From positions 3,562,001-3,626,000 of the forward strand of contig NZ_CP021645.1 in NCBI RefSeq assembly GCF_006384975.1: 64,000 nt of DNA, written 5' to 3'. The notes below the pieces were generated by a model. That model searched no databases, was not told the DNA's origin, and saw only the letters and a list, made by a program, of their open reading frames with translations. Of this stretch, positions 42,007-50,877 are shown piece after piece. Source of the stretch: Pseudomonas oryzihabitans. GTDB lineage: Bacteria; Pseudomonadota; Gammaproteobacteria; Pseudomonadales; Pseudomonadaceae. Position numbers and translations under genes: made by a program. Within the stretch, counting starts at the first letter, position 1; the number at the start of each line of letters is the position of its first letter.

Positions 42007-43540
42007 CATCCCCACTCTGCTCGAAGTGATGATCCCGCTGGTCGCCGATCTGGCTCGCGACCTGCCGGACAAGCAGCGCTATGCCACGCTACTCGATGCA
42101 CTGCGCAAGCTGCTGCCCTTCGATGCGGTGGCCCTGCTGCGCCTGGAAGGCGAGGTACTGGTGCCACTGGCGGTACGCGGCCTGAATGCCGATACCTTGG
42201 GCCGGCGTTTCAAGGTCGGCGAGCATCCGCGCCTGGCACTCTTGCTGGCGAGTCGCCACCCTACCCGCTTCGCCGCCGATTGCGACCTGCCCGACCCCTA
42301 TGACGGCCTGGTGGAAGGCGTCCAGGGGCATCTGGAGGTCCACGACTGCCTGGGCTGTCCGCTCTATGTACAGGACCAGCTCTGGGGCCTGCTGACCCTG
42401 GATTCGCTCCAGGCGCAGAACGCCCAGCCCCAGGATCTCACCACCCTCGCCGCCTTTGCCGGCCTGGCCGCAGCCACCGTGGCAGCGGCCGAGCGCATCC
42501 GCCAACTCTCCGCCCGCATCGCCAGCGAGCACGAGCTCACCGTCGCCTACCAGCAGTCCGTGGGTCACCAGCGACCCCGGGAGCTCATCGGCCAGAGCCA
42601 GGCCAGCCTACGCTTGCGGCAGGAAATCGAGACCGTGGCGGCCAGTGACCTGACGGTGCTCATCACCGGCGAGACCGGGGTCGGCAAGGAACTGGTGGCC
42701 GAGGCGGTGCATGCCCGTTCGCTGCGCCAGCAGCGACCACTGATCAGCCTCAATTGCGCGGCCCTGCCGGAAGCCCTGGTGGAAAGCGAACTCTTCGGCC
42801 ACGTGCGCGGCGCCTTTTCCGGCGCGGTCAGCGAGCGGCGCGGGCGCTTCGAACTGGCCGACGGCGGCACCCTGTTTCTCGACGAGGTCGGCGAGTTGCC
42901 GTTGACCGTCCAGGCCAAGCTGTTGCGTGTGCTGCAGAGCGGTCACCTACAGCGCCTGGGCACGGATCGCGATCTCACCGTCGACGTGCGCATCATCGCC
43001 GCGACCAATCGCGACCTGGCCGAAGCGGTCCGCGCCGGGCGCTTTCGCGCCGATCTCTATCACCGCCTGAGCGTCTATCCCCTGGCCGTGCCGCCACTGC
43101 GCGAGCGTGGACGCGATGTCCTGCTACTGGCCGGCTTCTACCTGGAGCAGAATCGGGCGCGACTGGGCTTGCGCGGCTTGCGGCTGACGCCCATGGCGCA
43201 ACGGACCCTGCTGGCCTACGACTGGCCGGGCAACGTGCGCGAACTGTCGCATCTCATCAGCCGGGCGGCGCTCAAGGCCCATGCCAACAGCGGGGATCGC
43301 GGCGGCATCCTCACCCTGGACGTCGAGCAGCTTGGCCTGCCGCTCGCCAGCGAACTCCTGCCCAACCTCGAAGAACCGGTTACCGCCCCGACCCTGAGGG
43401 ATGCGACCGACGCCTTCCAGCGCCAGGCCATCACCCTCGCCCTGGAGCAACACGGCCAGAGCTGGACCCTGGCCGCCGCCAGCCTGGGCCTGGATCGCGC
43501 CAATCTCGCGCGCCTGGCCCGTCGGCTCGGGCTCAGGTAG
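42002..43540 (+). CDS. fhpR: FhpR, NorR-like sigma-54 activator responding to NO
   Basis: A 512-residue regulator. It has an N-terminal GAF domain (about 20-175) with LPDPYDGLVEG, where NorR binds NO at a non-haem iron; an AAA+ domain (Walker A GETGVGKE, Walker B GGTLFLDEVGE); and a C-terminal Fis-type helix-turn-helix. The sigma-54 contact loop reads GAFSGA, not the usual GAFTGA. The start is TTG 42002, five bases after AGAGG, and it overlaps one of three NorR sites; ATG 42029 is an alternative. It should activate fhp under nitrosative stress. Confidence 0.93.
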   Translation: MTIPTLLEVMIPLVADLARDLPDKQRYATLLDALRKLLPFDAVALLRLEGEVLVPLAVRGLNADTLGRRFKVGEHPRLALLLASRHPTRFAADCDLPDPYDGLVEGVQGHLEVHDCLGCPLYVQDQLWGLLTLDSLQAQNAQPQDLTTLAAFAGLAAATVAAAERIRQLSARIASEHELTVAYQQSVGHQRPRELIGQSQASLRLRQEIETVAASDLTVLITGETGVGKELVAEAVHARSLRQQRPLISLNCAALPEALVESELFGHVRGAFSGAVSERRGRFELADGGTLFLDEVGELPLTVQAKLLRVLQSGHLQRLGTDRDLTVDVRIIAATNRDLAEAVRAGRFRADLYHRLSVYPLAVPPLRERGRDVLLLAGFYLEQNRARLGLRGLRLTPMAQRTLLAYDWPGNVRELSHLISRAALKAHANSGDRGGILTLDVEQLGLPLASELLPNLEEPVTAPTLRDATDAFQRQAITLALEQHGQSWTLAAASLGLDRANLARLARRLGLR

Positions 43541-43543
43541 GGA

Positions 43544-44467
43544 TCAGAGCGCCTTCTGGATGGCCGGCAAGGCGGGCTGGCCAGCACGGGTGGTCACCCC
43601 TTGCAACCAGGGCTCCACGGCCTGCGGATGGGCCTTGAGCCAGGCCTTGGCCGCGGCCTCGTAGCTGCCACCCTGATCGCGCGCGGCGCTCATGACGGCG
43701 TTCTCCATGTCCAGGGTGAACCTCAGATTCGCCAGCAGCCGGGCCGGATTGGGACACTGCTCGGCGTAGCCCTTGCGCGTCAGGGTGTTCACCGTGCCGG
43801 CGGTGCCGAAGTACTGCTCGCCGCCGCTCAGGTACTTGATCGGGTAGTCGACGTTCATGGGATGCGGCGTCCAGCCGAGGAAGACCACCCACTTGTCGCG
43901 CTTCACCGCGCGGCCCACCTGGGACAGCATGGCCTGCTCGCTGGATTCCACCAGTTGCCAATCGCCGAGGCCGAATTCGTTGCCGGCGATGATCTTTTGC
44001 AGCGACTGGTTGGCCGGTGCGCCGGCGCCGATACCGTAGATCTTCTTGCCGAACTGATCGCCATACTTGGCCAGGTCGGCGAAGGTCTTCACCCCGCTTT
44101 CCCAGACATAGGTGGGCACCGCCAGGGTGAATTCGGTGCCGGACAGATTCTGCGCCAGCTCGGTCACCTGGCCGGTCTTCACGAACTGGTCGTAATACCC
44201 TTGTTGCGCCGGCATCCAGTTGCCGAGGAAGGCATCCACCTGTCCATTGCGCATGCCACCGAAGATGATGGGCACGGCCAGGGTATCGACCTTGCTGGTG
44301 TAGCCGAGCGCCTGCAGCAGTACCCCGGTGATGGCGTTGGTGGCGGCGATGTCGCTCCAGCCCGGATCGGCCAGGCGAACGGTAGCGCAAGCCTGGTCCT
44401 CGGCGCGGGCCGACAGGCTACCCAAGGCGAGGCCCAGCGTGAGCGTAGCGATGATTCCTTGTTTCAT
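43544..44467 (-). CDS. choX: Choline/betaine ABC transporter substrate-binding protein
   Basis: A 307-residue OpuAC-type periplasmic binding protein with a signal peptide (ending LSARA-ED). The ligand-box aromatic residues are spread as in ChoX: DPGWSDIAAT, FLGNWMPAQ and FLGWTPHPMN. It binds choline in the periplasm for uptake; no permease or ATPase gene is next to it. It lies 19 bp behind betC in the same direction, so the pair handles choline sulfate and choline. It ends 3 bp from the convergent fhpR gene. Confidence 0.9.
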   Translation of the reverse strand: MKQGIIATLTLGLALGSLSARAEDQACATVRLADPGWSDIAATNAITGVLLQALGYTSKVDTLAVPIIFGGMRNGQVDAFLGNWMPAQQGYYDQFVKTGQVTELAQNLSGTEFTLAVPTYVWESGVKTFADLAKYGDQFGKKIYGIGAGAPANQSLQKIIAGNEFGLGDWQLVESSEQAMLSQVGRAVKRDKWVVFLGWTPHPMNVDYPIKYLSGGEQYFGTAGTVNTLTRKGYAEQCPNPARLLANLRFTLDMENAVMSAARDQGGSYEAAAKAWLKAHPQAVEPWLQGVTTRAGQPALPAIQKAL

Positions 44468-44486
44468 GGCCGTGTTCCTTCGAGCT

Positions 44487-45995
44487 TCAGGGTTGGGGGT
44501 AGCGGGCACGACGCTCCAGGTCGTCGAGGTCGATGTGGTTGCGCATGTATTGCTGGCTGGCATCGACGAAGGGCTGGTGATCCCAGCTGGTCCGCTCGCC
44601 CTGCGCCAGGGCCGTGGCGACGAAGCGCCGCCGCCGCTGGCTGGCCAGGACCTCGCCGTGCAGACGCTCCAGGTCCCAGCGCTGGCGCACCTCCGCCTGG
44701 AAGGCGGCGAGCAACTCGGCGTAGTCGGGACTGCCGGCCAGGTTCTCGCGCTCCAGCGGATCGTTGTCCAAGTCGAACAGCAGTGGCGGGTCCAGTTCGC
44801 AATGGATGTACTTGTAGGCACCGCGACGGATCATCAGCAGCGGGCTGAGGGTGCCTTCGGCCAGGTACTCGCCGATGACCTCGTCGTGCCCGCCCTGGCC
44901 CTGCAGGTGCGGCAGCAGCGAGCGGCCATCCAGCGGCAGCTCGGCGGGCAAGGAGCCGCCGGCCAGCTCGACCAGGGTGGGCAGCAGATCCATCGTCGAC
45001 ACCGAGGCCTGCACTCGCGCCGGGGCGAAGCGGGCCGGAGCATGGATCAGCAGCGGCACCCGGGCGGCCATCTCGAACCAGTGCATCTTGTACCAGAGCC
45101 CCCGCTCGCCGAGCATGTCGCCGTGGTCGCCGGAGAAGACGATCACGGTATCCTCGGCGAGACCGCACTCCTCCAGGGTCTTGAGCAACAGCCCGACCTG
45201 GGCGTCGACATAGCTGCAGGCGCCATAGTAGGCCTGGCGGGCGTCACGGATCTTGGCCTCGGGCAGCGGCTTGTCCCAGAGATCGATCACCTTGAGCAGG
45301 CGCTGGCTGTGGGGGTCCTGCTCGGCCTGGGGGATGGCGTCGTCCGGCAGGGGGATGTCGACCTCGTCGTAGAGATCCCAGTACTCCCGGGGAATGGTGT
45401 AGGGATCGTGGGGATGGGTCAGGGAGACGGTCAGGCAGAAGGGCTTGGCATCCCCCCGGCGCACATGATCATAAAGATACTGGCGCGCCTTGAAGACCAC
45501 CTCTTCGTCGAAGTCCAGCTGGTTGGTGCGCACGCAGGGACCGGCCTGCAGCACCGAGGACATGTTGTGGTACCAGCTCGGCCGTACCTCCGGTTCGTCC
45601 CAGTTCACCGCCCAGCCATAGTCGGCCGGATAGATGTCGCTGGTCAGGCGTTCCTCGTAGCCGTGCAGCTGATCCGGGCCGCAGAAGTGCATCTTGCCCG
45701 ACAGCGCCGTGCGATAGCCGAGCCGGCGCAGGTGGTGGGCGTAGGTGGGGATGTCGGCAGCGAAATCGGCGGCGTTGTCATAGGCGCCGATCTTCGACGG
45801 CAGCTGGCCGCTCACCAGGGTGAAGCGCGAGGGGGCGCACAGCGGGCTATTGCAATAGGCCGAATCGAAGACCACGGCGCCTGCGGCCAGGCGCTGCAGA
45901 TGCGGCAGCTTGATCGGCGAGTCGGCGTCGTACAGCGGCAGGATGGGCGCCGCCATCTGGTCGGCCATGAGGAAGAGGATATTCGGCTGTTGCAC
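44487..45995 (-). CDS. betC: Choline sulfatase
   Basis: A 502-residue type I sulfatase. The formylglycine motif is CAPSR in NSPLCAPSRFTLVSG (about residue 54), metal ligands include the early aspartate in LFLMADQ and a later FSGDHGDM, and the C-terminal choline-sulfatase region is present. I start it at GTG 45995 (MQQPNILFLMADQ) with AGGAG upstream; the open frame begins seven codons earlier at a TTG. It hydrolyses choline-O-sulfate to choline and sulfate in the cytoplasm, feeding betaine metabolism. Confidence 0.94.
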   Translation of the reverse strand: MQQPNILFLMADQMAAPILPLYDADSPIKLPHLQRLAAGAVVFDSAYCNSPLCAPSRFTLVSGQLPSKIGAYDNAADFAADIPTYAHHLRRLGYRTALSGKMHFCGPDQLHGYEERLTSDIYPADYGWAVNWDEPEVRPSWYHNMSSVLQAGPCVRTNQLDFDEEVVFKARQYLYDHVRRGDAKPFCLTVSLTHPHDPYTIPREYWDLYDEVDIPLPDDAIPQAEQDPHSQRLLKVIDLWDKPLPEAKIRDARQAYYGACSYVDAQVGLLLKTLEECGLAEDTVIVFSGDHGDMLGERGLWYKMHWFEMAARVPLLIHAPARFAPARVQASVSTMDLLPTLVELAGGSLPAELPLDGRSLLPHLQGQGGHDEVIGEYLAEGTLSPLLMIRRGAYKYIHCELDPPLLFDLDNDPLERENLAGSPDYAELLAAFQAEVRQRWDLERLHGEVLASQRRRRFVATALAQGERTSWDHQPFVDASQQYMRNHIDLDDLERRARYPQP

Positions 45996-46024
45996 GGAGG
46001 TCTCCTGCCGGATCAAGTTGACTT

Positions 46025-46035
46025 ATGGGTCCCAT
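46025..46035. promoter_or_regulatory. Short palindrome in the betC upstream region
   Basis: ATGGG-T-CCCAT lies 30 bp upstream of the betC start. It could be part of an operator for the LysR regulator at 47685; this is tentative. Confidence 0.3.
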
Positions 46036-46078
46036 GATCGACAGGAGATATAACGCGGTAAAGGTCAGCCAGACTGAT

Positions 46079-46107
46079 GCTTCGGATAAGACAGGCTTAT
46101 CCGAAGC
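46079..46107 (-). terminator. Perfect 12-bp inverted repeat between the truncated MCP and betC
   Basis: GCTTCGGATAAG and CTTATCCGAAGC with a five-base loop. It lies directly after the truncated chemoreceptor stop (minus strand), so it may terminate that gene. There is no clear T-run, so an operator role for betC is also possible. Confidence 0.5.
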
Positions 46108-46113
46108 CGGGAT

Positions 46114-47607
46114 TCATAGCTGGAACCGCGCGACCAGCTGATTGAAGGACATGGCCAGATTCGACAGATCCTGGCTGGAGGCACTGGTCTGGTTGGCACC
46201 GGCGGCGGTCTGGGTCGAAAGGTTCTGGATGTTGCTCAGGTTACGATCCACCTCGCGAGCCACCTGGGCCTGCTCTTCCGCGGCACTGGCGATCACCAGG
46301 TTGCGTTCGTTGATACCGGCCACCGCCTCGGTGATACGCACCAGGGCCTGATCGGCGGCCTGAGCCAACTGCTGGGTGTCCTGGGCGCGTGCTTGGCTGC
46401 TGTCCATGGCCCGTACGGCCTGATCGGCGGTTTGCTGCACGCCTCCGATCATGTCCTCGATCTCGCCGGTGGACGCCTGGGTGCGTGCGGCCAGGGCGCG
46501 GACCTCGTCGGCCACCACCGCGAAGCCACGGCCTTGTTCACCAGCGCGGGCGGCCTCGATGGCGGCGTTGAGCGCCAGCAGATTGGTCTGCTCGGCGATG
46601 CCGCGGATCACGTCCACCACCTTGCTGATGTCGCGCACCTGGCCAGCCAGGTGCTGCACGGTCTGGCTGGAGTCGCCCAGCTCGTGGGCCATGGCGTCGA
46701 TGGCGCCCACGGCCTGCTGCACCTGGCCCCGACCAGTCTCGGCCGCCTGACTGGTTTCGCGCGAGGCGGCGGAGGTGGAGGTGGCGTTGCGCGCCACCTC
46801 TTCCACGGCACTGGTCATCTGGTTCACCGCGGTCGCGGCCTGTTGGATCTCATCGTTTTGCCGTACCAGGCCGCGCGAGCTCTCGTCGGTCACCGCGCTG
46901 AGCTCCTCGGCGGCCGAGGCAAGCTGGTCGGAGGCGCTGGCGATTTCTTGCAGGGTGTTCTTGAGATTGGCCTGCATACCGGCCAGGGCATCGAGCAACT
47001 GGCCGGGCTCATCACGCCGCTGGCTGACGATGGCCTGGGTCAAATCTCCCTCGGCAATACGACGGGCGCTACCCACGGCCTGACTGATGGGCTTGGTGAT
47101 GGCGCGAGTAATGAGAACGCCCAAGCCGATGGCCATCAGCAAGGCCACCAGAATGCCGGATAGGAGCTGCATATTGACAAGATGGGCGCTGGCGTTGGCA
47201 GCCTGGGCTCCCTCGCCGATTTGGCGGTTGTTGGAATCCACCATGATCTTCAGTTCGTCCAGCACCCTTTGATAGTTGGTCTGGACCTCGCCATTGAGGA
47301 GGTCGCGGACCTTGCCCATGTCGCCCTGCTGCAGGCTGGCCTGGTACAGCGGCCAGTCTTTTTCCATCTGGTCCCAGGCCAGACGCTCGTCTTCTTCCAG
47401 CGGGGTGGCGCGATAGAGGGCGAAGGCCTTTTCGCTGGCCAGTTGATTGGCCTTCATGCTCTCGTGCACCGGGCCACGTCGCTGGCGTCGGCACCGACGG
47501 CGGTCAGGCAGACCAGGCGATAGATAAACAACTCCCAGAAGACGCTGCAAATTCGATAAACGGATTCGAGGACGCATCCTAGAGCAGTATTTTGTGAATT
47601 GGATCAC
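46114..47607 (-). CDS. Chemoreceptor lacking its N-terminal membrane segment (probably degraded)
   Basis: The frame of 497 residues has a complete TM2 ([20 protein letters not shown], about residue 148), HAMP and signalling domain ([19 protein letters not shown]), and part of a periplasmic domain from about residue 50 ([18 protein letters not shown]). The first 50 residues are basic and proline-rich with no credible TM1, and the other two frames show none either. The 5' part of the gene has apparently been lost by deletion. The GTG 47607 has GGAG upstream but overlaps a CRP-like site; ATG 47457 is an alternative start. Without TM1 the sensor part cannot be exported normally, so chemoreceptor function is doubtful. 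Confidence 0.65.
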   Translation of the reverse strand: MIQFTKYCSRMRPRIRLSNLQRLLGVVYLSPGLPDRRRCRRQRRGPVHESMKANQLASEKAFALYRATPLEEDERLAWDQMEKDWPLYQASLQQGDMGKVRDLLNGEVQTNYQRVLDELKIMVDSNNRQIGEGAQAANASAHLVNMQLLSGILVALLMAIGLGVLITRAITKPISQAVGSARRIAEGDLTQAIVSQRRDEPGQLLDALAGMQANLKNTLQEIASASDQLASAAEELSAVTDESSRGLVRQNDEIQQAATAVNQMTSAVEEVARNATSTSAASRETSQAAETGRGQVQQAVGAIDAMAHELGDSSQTVQHLAGQVRDISKVVDVIRGIAEQTNLLALNAAIEAARAGEQGRGFAVVADEVRALAARTQASTGEIEDMIGGVQQTADQAVRAMDSSQARAQDTQQLAQAADQALVRITEAVAGINERNLVIASAAEEQAQVAREVDRNLSNIQNLSTQTAAGANQTSASSQDLSNLAMSFNQLVARFQL

Positions 47608-47608
47608 A
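47593..47608. promoter_or_regulatory. Consensus CRP/Vfr binding site upstream of the LysR gene
   Basis: TGTGA, six bases (ATTGGA), TCACA, extended on both sides to TTTGTGA and TCACAAA. This matches the CRP half-site consensus exactly and is centred about 84 bp upstream of the LysR start at 47685. Confidence 0.65.
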
Positions 47609-47684
47609 AAAATCTCCGAGTGGCGGTGCTTCCCCAGTGACCGGAATGGTTCTGGTTACCGCTCGCTCACCCTATAGTTATTCG

Positions 47685-48626
47685 ATGAACACCCTGCCCC
47701 CCTCTCTGGATAGCCTGCGAATCTTCGCCACCGTTGCCCGGCGCCTGAGCTTCACCCTCGCCGCCGTGGAGCTGGGTACTACCCAGCCAGCGGTGAGCCA
47801 GCAGATCAAACGCCTGGAAGCCCAGCTGGATACCCGGCTGTTCGATCGTATCCATCGCGGCATCGTGCTGACCGCAGCCGGCCAACTGCTCCAGCACCAT
47901 GTGGAGGCCGGACTCGCCAGCATCGACGAAGGCTTGCGCGCCATCACCGCCCAGCCGGCCCATGAGGTACTGCAGGTGGCGACCGACTTCGCCTTCGCCG
48001 CCTATTGGCTGTTGCCTCGTCTGCCACGCTTCCATGCCCGTCATCCCCAGCTGGACGTCAGCCTGATCACCAGTGATCGATTGCCGGCCGTGGGTGCCGA
48101 GGTGGATGTGGCCCTGACCTTCGGGGATGGCCGCTTCAAGCACGGCGAAGCCTGGCCGCTGTTTCGCGAAGAGGTCTTTCCGGTGTGCAGCCCGCGCCTG
48201 GTGGCGGATCAAGCGGTACCCGTGCCCCGCGATCAACTGTCGCGCTGGCCCTTGCTGCATCTGAAGGCGGCGCCCAACAGCCGCTGGTATGACTGGCCGG
48301 CCTTGCTGGCGGCTCTCGACTGCCCGCCGCCGGCCGGTAGTCCGAACGGCGCGGTACTCAGTTTCGACAACTACACCCTGGTGATCCAGGCCGCCATCGC
48401 CGGGCAGGGCGTGGCCATCGGTTGGCGGCACCTGGTGGACGACCTACTGGCCCAGGACCTGCTGTGCCGGCCCTGCGCGGGCGCGGCGACCTCGGACTAC
48501 GGCTATTACGCGGTCCTGCCGGAGCGCAAGCGACGCCAACGGCTGCTGCAGCCATTTCTCGACTGGCTCCTGGAGGAATTGGAAACACCGCGCGAATCCC
48601 TGGCCGGGGCACGGCTGGCGACCTGA
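47685..48626 (+). CDS. LysR regulator, choline-sulfate utilization type (BetR candidate)
   Basis: A 313-residue LysR protein. The N-terminal helix-turn-helix reads LSFTLAAVELGTTQPAVSQQ, and the effector domain starts at about residue 90. The opening (LPPSLDSLRIFATVARRLSF) is of the type seen in activators of choline sulfatase genes. betC lies 1.7 kb away, separated by the truncated chemoreceptor, so regulation of betC-choX is likely but not proved. I start it at ATG 47685; the open frame begins 16 codons earlier without likeness. A consensus CRP/Vfr site lies upstream. Confidence 0.82.
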   Translation: MNTLPPSLDSLRIFATVARRLSFTLAAVELGTTQPAVSQQIKRLEAQLDTRLFDRIHRGIVLTAAGQLLQHHVEAGLASIDEGLRAITAQPAHEVLQVATDFAFAAYWLLPRLPRFHARHPQLDVSLITSDRLPAVGAEVDVALTFGDGRFKHGEAWPLFREEVFPVCSPRLVADQAVPVPRDQLSRWPLLHLKAAPNSRWYDWPALLAALDCPPPAGSPNGAVLSFDNYTLVIQAAIAGQGVAIGWRHLVDDLLAQDLLCRPCAGAATSDYGYYAVLPERKRRQRLLQPFLDWLLEELETPRESLAGARLAT

Positions 48627-48696
48627 GCGACGCCCTCCCTCACCCTGGCCGTATCGACGGGCGCCGTTCGATAAGGCCGGGTAAAGCGTCTTTTCC

Positions 48697-50337
48697 TCAC
48701 AGCCGAAAACGGCCCACCATCTGGGTCAGGCTGGCGGCCAGATCGGCCAGTTCGTGGCTGGCCCGGCTGGTCTGTTCGGCGCCTTCGGCGGTACGTAGCG
48801 CGGCATCCTGGATATTCACCAGGTTACGATCCACCTCGCGGGAGACCTGCGCCTGCTGCTCGGCCGCGCTGGCGATCACCAGGTTGCGATCATTGATCCC
48901 GACGACGCTCTCGGCGATCTGTTCGAGGGCCTGCCCAGCCGCAGCGGTCGAACGTTGCGAATCACCGGCCAGGGTCCGGCTCTGGCTCATGGCAGCCACC
49001 GCTTCGTCGGCACTGTTGCGGATGGCGACGATCATGCCCTCGATTTCACCGGTGGAATTCTGGGTACGATGGGCCAGGGCCCGTACCTCGTCGGCCACCA
49101 CGGCGAAGCCGCGCCCCTGCTCGCCGGCACGGGCGGCCTCGATGGCCGCGTTGAGTGCCAGCAGGTTGGTCTGCTCGGCGATGCCACGAATCACCTCGAG
49201 CACCTTACCGATCTCGCGGGCCTGGCTGGCCAGACCATCGACCTTGTGAGTGGAGACCTGGATGACGCTGGCCATGGAGTTGATGGTGGCGATCGATTCT
49301 TGCGCCTGACGACGGCCAAGCTCGGCCTGCTCGCGGGCACCGCGCGACGCTTCCGAGGTGGACACCGCATTGTGTGCCACCTCTTCCACCGCGGTGGTCA
49401 TCTCGGTCACGGCCGTGGCCGCCTGCTGAATTTCCGCGCCTTGCCGAGACAGGCTATGGGTACTGTCTTCGGTGGCCGAACTCAGCCCCTTCGCGGCCTG
49501 GGCCAGTTGGGTCGAAGCCCCGGTGATCTGCTGCAGGGTATCGCGCAGGCTACTTTGCATACCTTCCAGGGCAGTCAGCAGTTGGCCGGTTTCATCACGG
49601 GCGTCGCTATGCAGCGACTGACTCAGGTCGCCCGCGGCGATCTGTTGCGCATTACGCACCGCGCTGCGCAGCGGCGCGGCGATCAACCGCGCAATCAAGG
49701 CGCCCAGGCCCAATGCCAGGACGAAGGCCAACAGCACCGCCCCACCCAGTTGCCATTTCAGTTGCGCCAGGCCGCTGCTGGCCGTCGTCATGCTCACGGC
49801 AGATGCCTGGGCGTTGCCTTCGATGAGGATGTCCAGACCCGCCATCATCTGCCGGTATTTGGGAAAGGTCTCCTTGACCATGAGCGTGCGCGCCGAGAAC
49901 AGATCACCGCGCCCGAGTTGCTCGACCAACTGATCGGCACTGCTCAGATACGCCGGCAAGGCGATGGCCAACAGTTGCAGCCCCTCGCGATCCCGGTCGA
50001 CCAAGCCCGGACGCTTCTCGTAGGCGGCGAGAATCCGTTCCATGGTGGCGCGGTTGGCGGCCAGTTGCTTGATCAAGGCATCGCGTGCATTGGGATCGGT
50101 GCCGAAACCGGAGATCGACAGCAATTGGTACAGATCCCGGTTGTGCTCGATGGCACTGCTCTTGAGCGAACTGACCTCGCTGATCCCATGCAGATTGGTG
50201 AACACCGAGTTGAGCTGTTGGCCCAGACGCTCAGCGCCGATCAAACCTAATCCTCCCACCAGCAGGGTGATGAACGCACAACAGGAAAAGGCCAATAGCA
50301 GCTTGTTGGCCAACTTCAGATGAGAGAAGACCTTCAT
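48697..50337 (-). CDS. Methyl-accepting chemotaxis protein
   Basis: A 546-residue chemoreceptor starting at ATG 50337 with AAGGA upstream ([17 protein letters not shown]). TM1 is at about 10-32, followed by a helical periplasmic domain, TM2 at about 190-210 ([19 protein letters not shown]), HAMP and a signalling tip [19 protein letters not shown]. The longer open frame adds 19 residues without likeness. The ligand is unknown. It is convergent with the LysR gene; being near choline genes is not proof of a choline ligand. Confidence 0.88.
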   Translation of the reverse strand: MKVFSHLKLANKLLLAFSCCAFITLLVGGLGLIGAERLGQQLNSVFTNLHGISEVSSLKSSAIEHNRDLYQLLSISGFGTDPNARDALIKQLAANRATMERILAAYEKRPGLVDRDREGLQLLAIALPAYLSSADQLVEQLGRGDLFSARTLMVKETFPKYRQMMAGLDILIEGNAQASAVSMTTASSGLAQLKWQLGGAVLLAFVLALGLGALIARLIAAPLRSAVRNAQQIAAGDLSQSLHSDARDETGQLLTALEGMQSSLRDTLQQITGASTQLAQAAKGLSSATEDSTHSLSRQGAEIQQAATAVTEMTTAVEEVAHNAVSTSEASRGAREQAELGRRQAQESIATINSMASVIQVSTHKVDGLASQAREIGKVLEVIRGIAEQTNLLALNAAIEAARAGEQGRGFAVVADEVRALAHRTQNSTGEIEGMIVAIRNSADEAVAAMSQSRTLAGDSQRSTAAAGQALEQIAESVVGINDRNLVIASAAEQQAQVSREVDRNLVNIQDAALRTAEGAEQTSRASHELADLAASLTQMVGRFRL

Positions 50338-50446
50338 TTGACTTTCCTTAAGTCCAGAGAAGCAGTGATCGTCAAGTGACGAGCGGTATTTCACTGTTCC
50401 TATCGACCCCGTTCAGGCAACTGAAGAGCATTCCGCGCAGTGGCAT

Positions 50447-50481
50447 AAAAAAGGCGCCAACCGGTCTAAACGGCGGCTTTC
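50447..50481 (-). terminator. Terminator after the glyoxalase-family gene
   Basis: On the minus strand AAAGCCGCC pairs with GGCGCCTTT (one C-C mismatch) around a 13-base loop, followed by TTT, just after the stop at 50488. Confidence 0.6.
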
Positions 50482-50487
50482 GTCTTA

Positions 50488-50877
50488 CTATCCCTCGTAG
50501 ATTTCCAGCGGTAAATCGTCAGGGTCGGCGAAGAAGGTAAATCGCTTGCCGGTCAGCTCGTCGGTGCGGATTGGCTCGGTGATCACCCCATGCCCTTGCA
50601 GGTGGGCGACGGCAGCCTCCAGATCGGCCACTGCGAAAGCCAGGTGACGCAGGCCCTGGGCCTCAGGACGCGAAGGCCGCGGTGGCGCATCGGGAAAGGA
50701 GAACAGCTCCAGCTGGGCATGGGTGCCCACCGCCAGATCCAGCTTCCAGGAGCGCCGGGCTTCGCGATAGGTCTCGGCGATCACCGGCAGGCCGAGGATC
50801 TCGGTGTAGAAATGTCGGGAGCGTTCATAGTCGGCGCAAATCAGCGCCACGTGGTGCAGACGGTCGAAGAGGGTCAT
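50488..50877 (-). CDS. Glyoxalase/VOC-family protein (GloA2-like)
   Basis: A 129-residue single-chain VOC protein: LHHVALICADYERSRHFYTE at the start, then QGLRHLAFAVADLEAAV and FFADPDDLPLEIYEG. Metal ligands of the glyoxalase I type are in place (His in HHVAL, Glu in LELFSF, His in LRHLAF, Glu in LEIYE). The substrate is unknown. The ATG at 50877 overlaps the stop of the upstream lactonase-like gene (TGATG), so the two are translated together. Confidence 0.85.
   Translation of the reverse strand: MTLFDRLHHVALICADYERSRHFYTEILGLPVIAETYREARRSWKLDLAVGTHAQLELFSFPDAPPRPSRPEAQGLRHLAFAVADLEAAVAHLQGHGVITEPIRTDELTGKRFTFFADPDDLPLEIYEG

Noticed and set aside
46114-47684. A simple frameshift explaining the missing MCP N-terminus
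   Set aside because: I translated the other two frames upstream of 47457; neither gives a TM1 or sensor-like sequence, so deletion fits better than a single indel.
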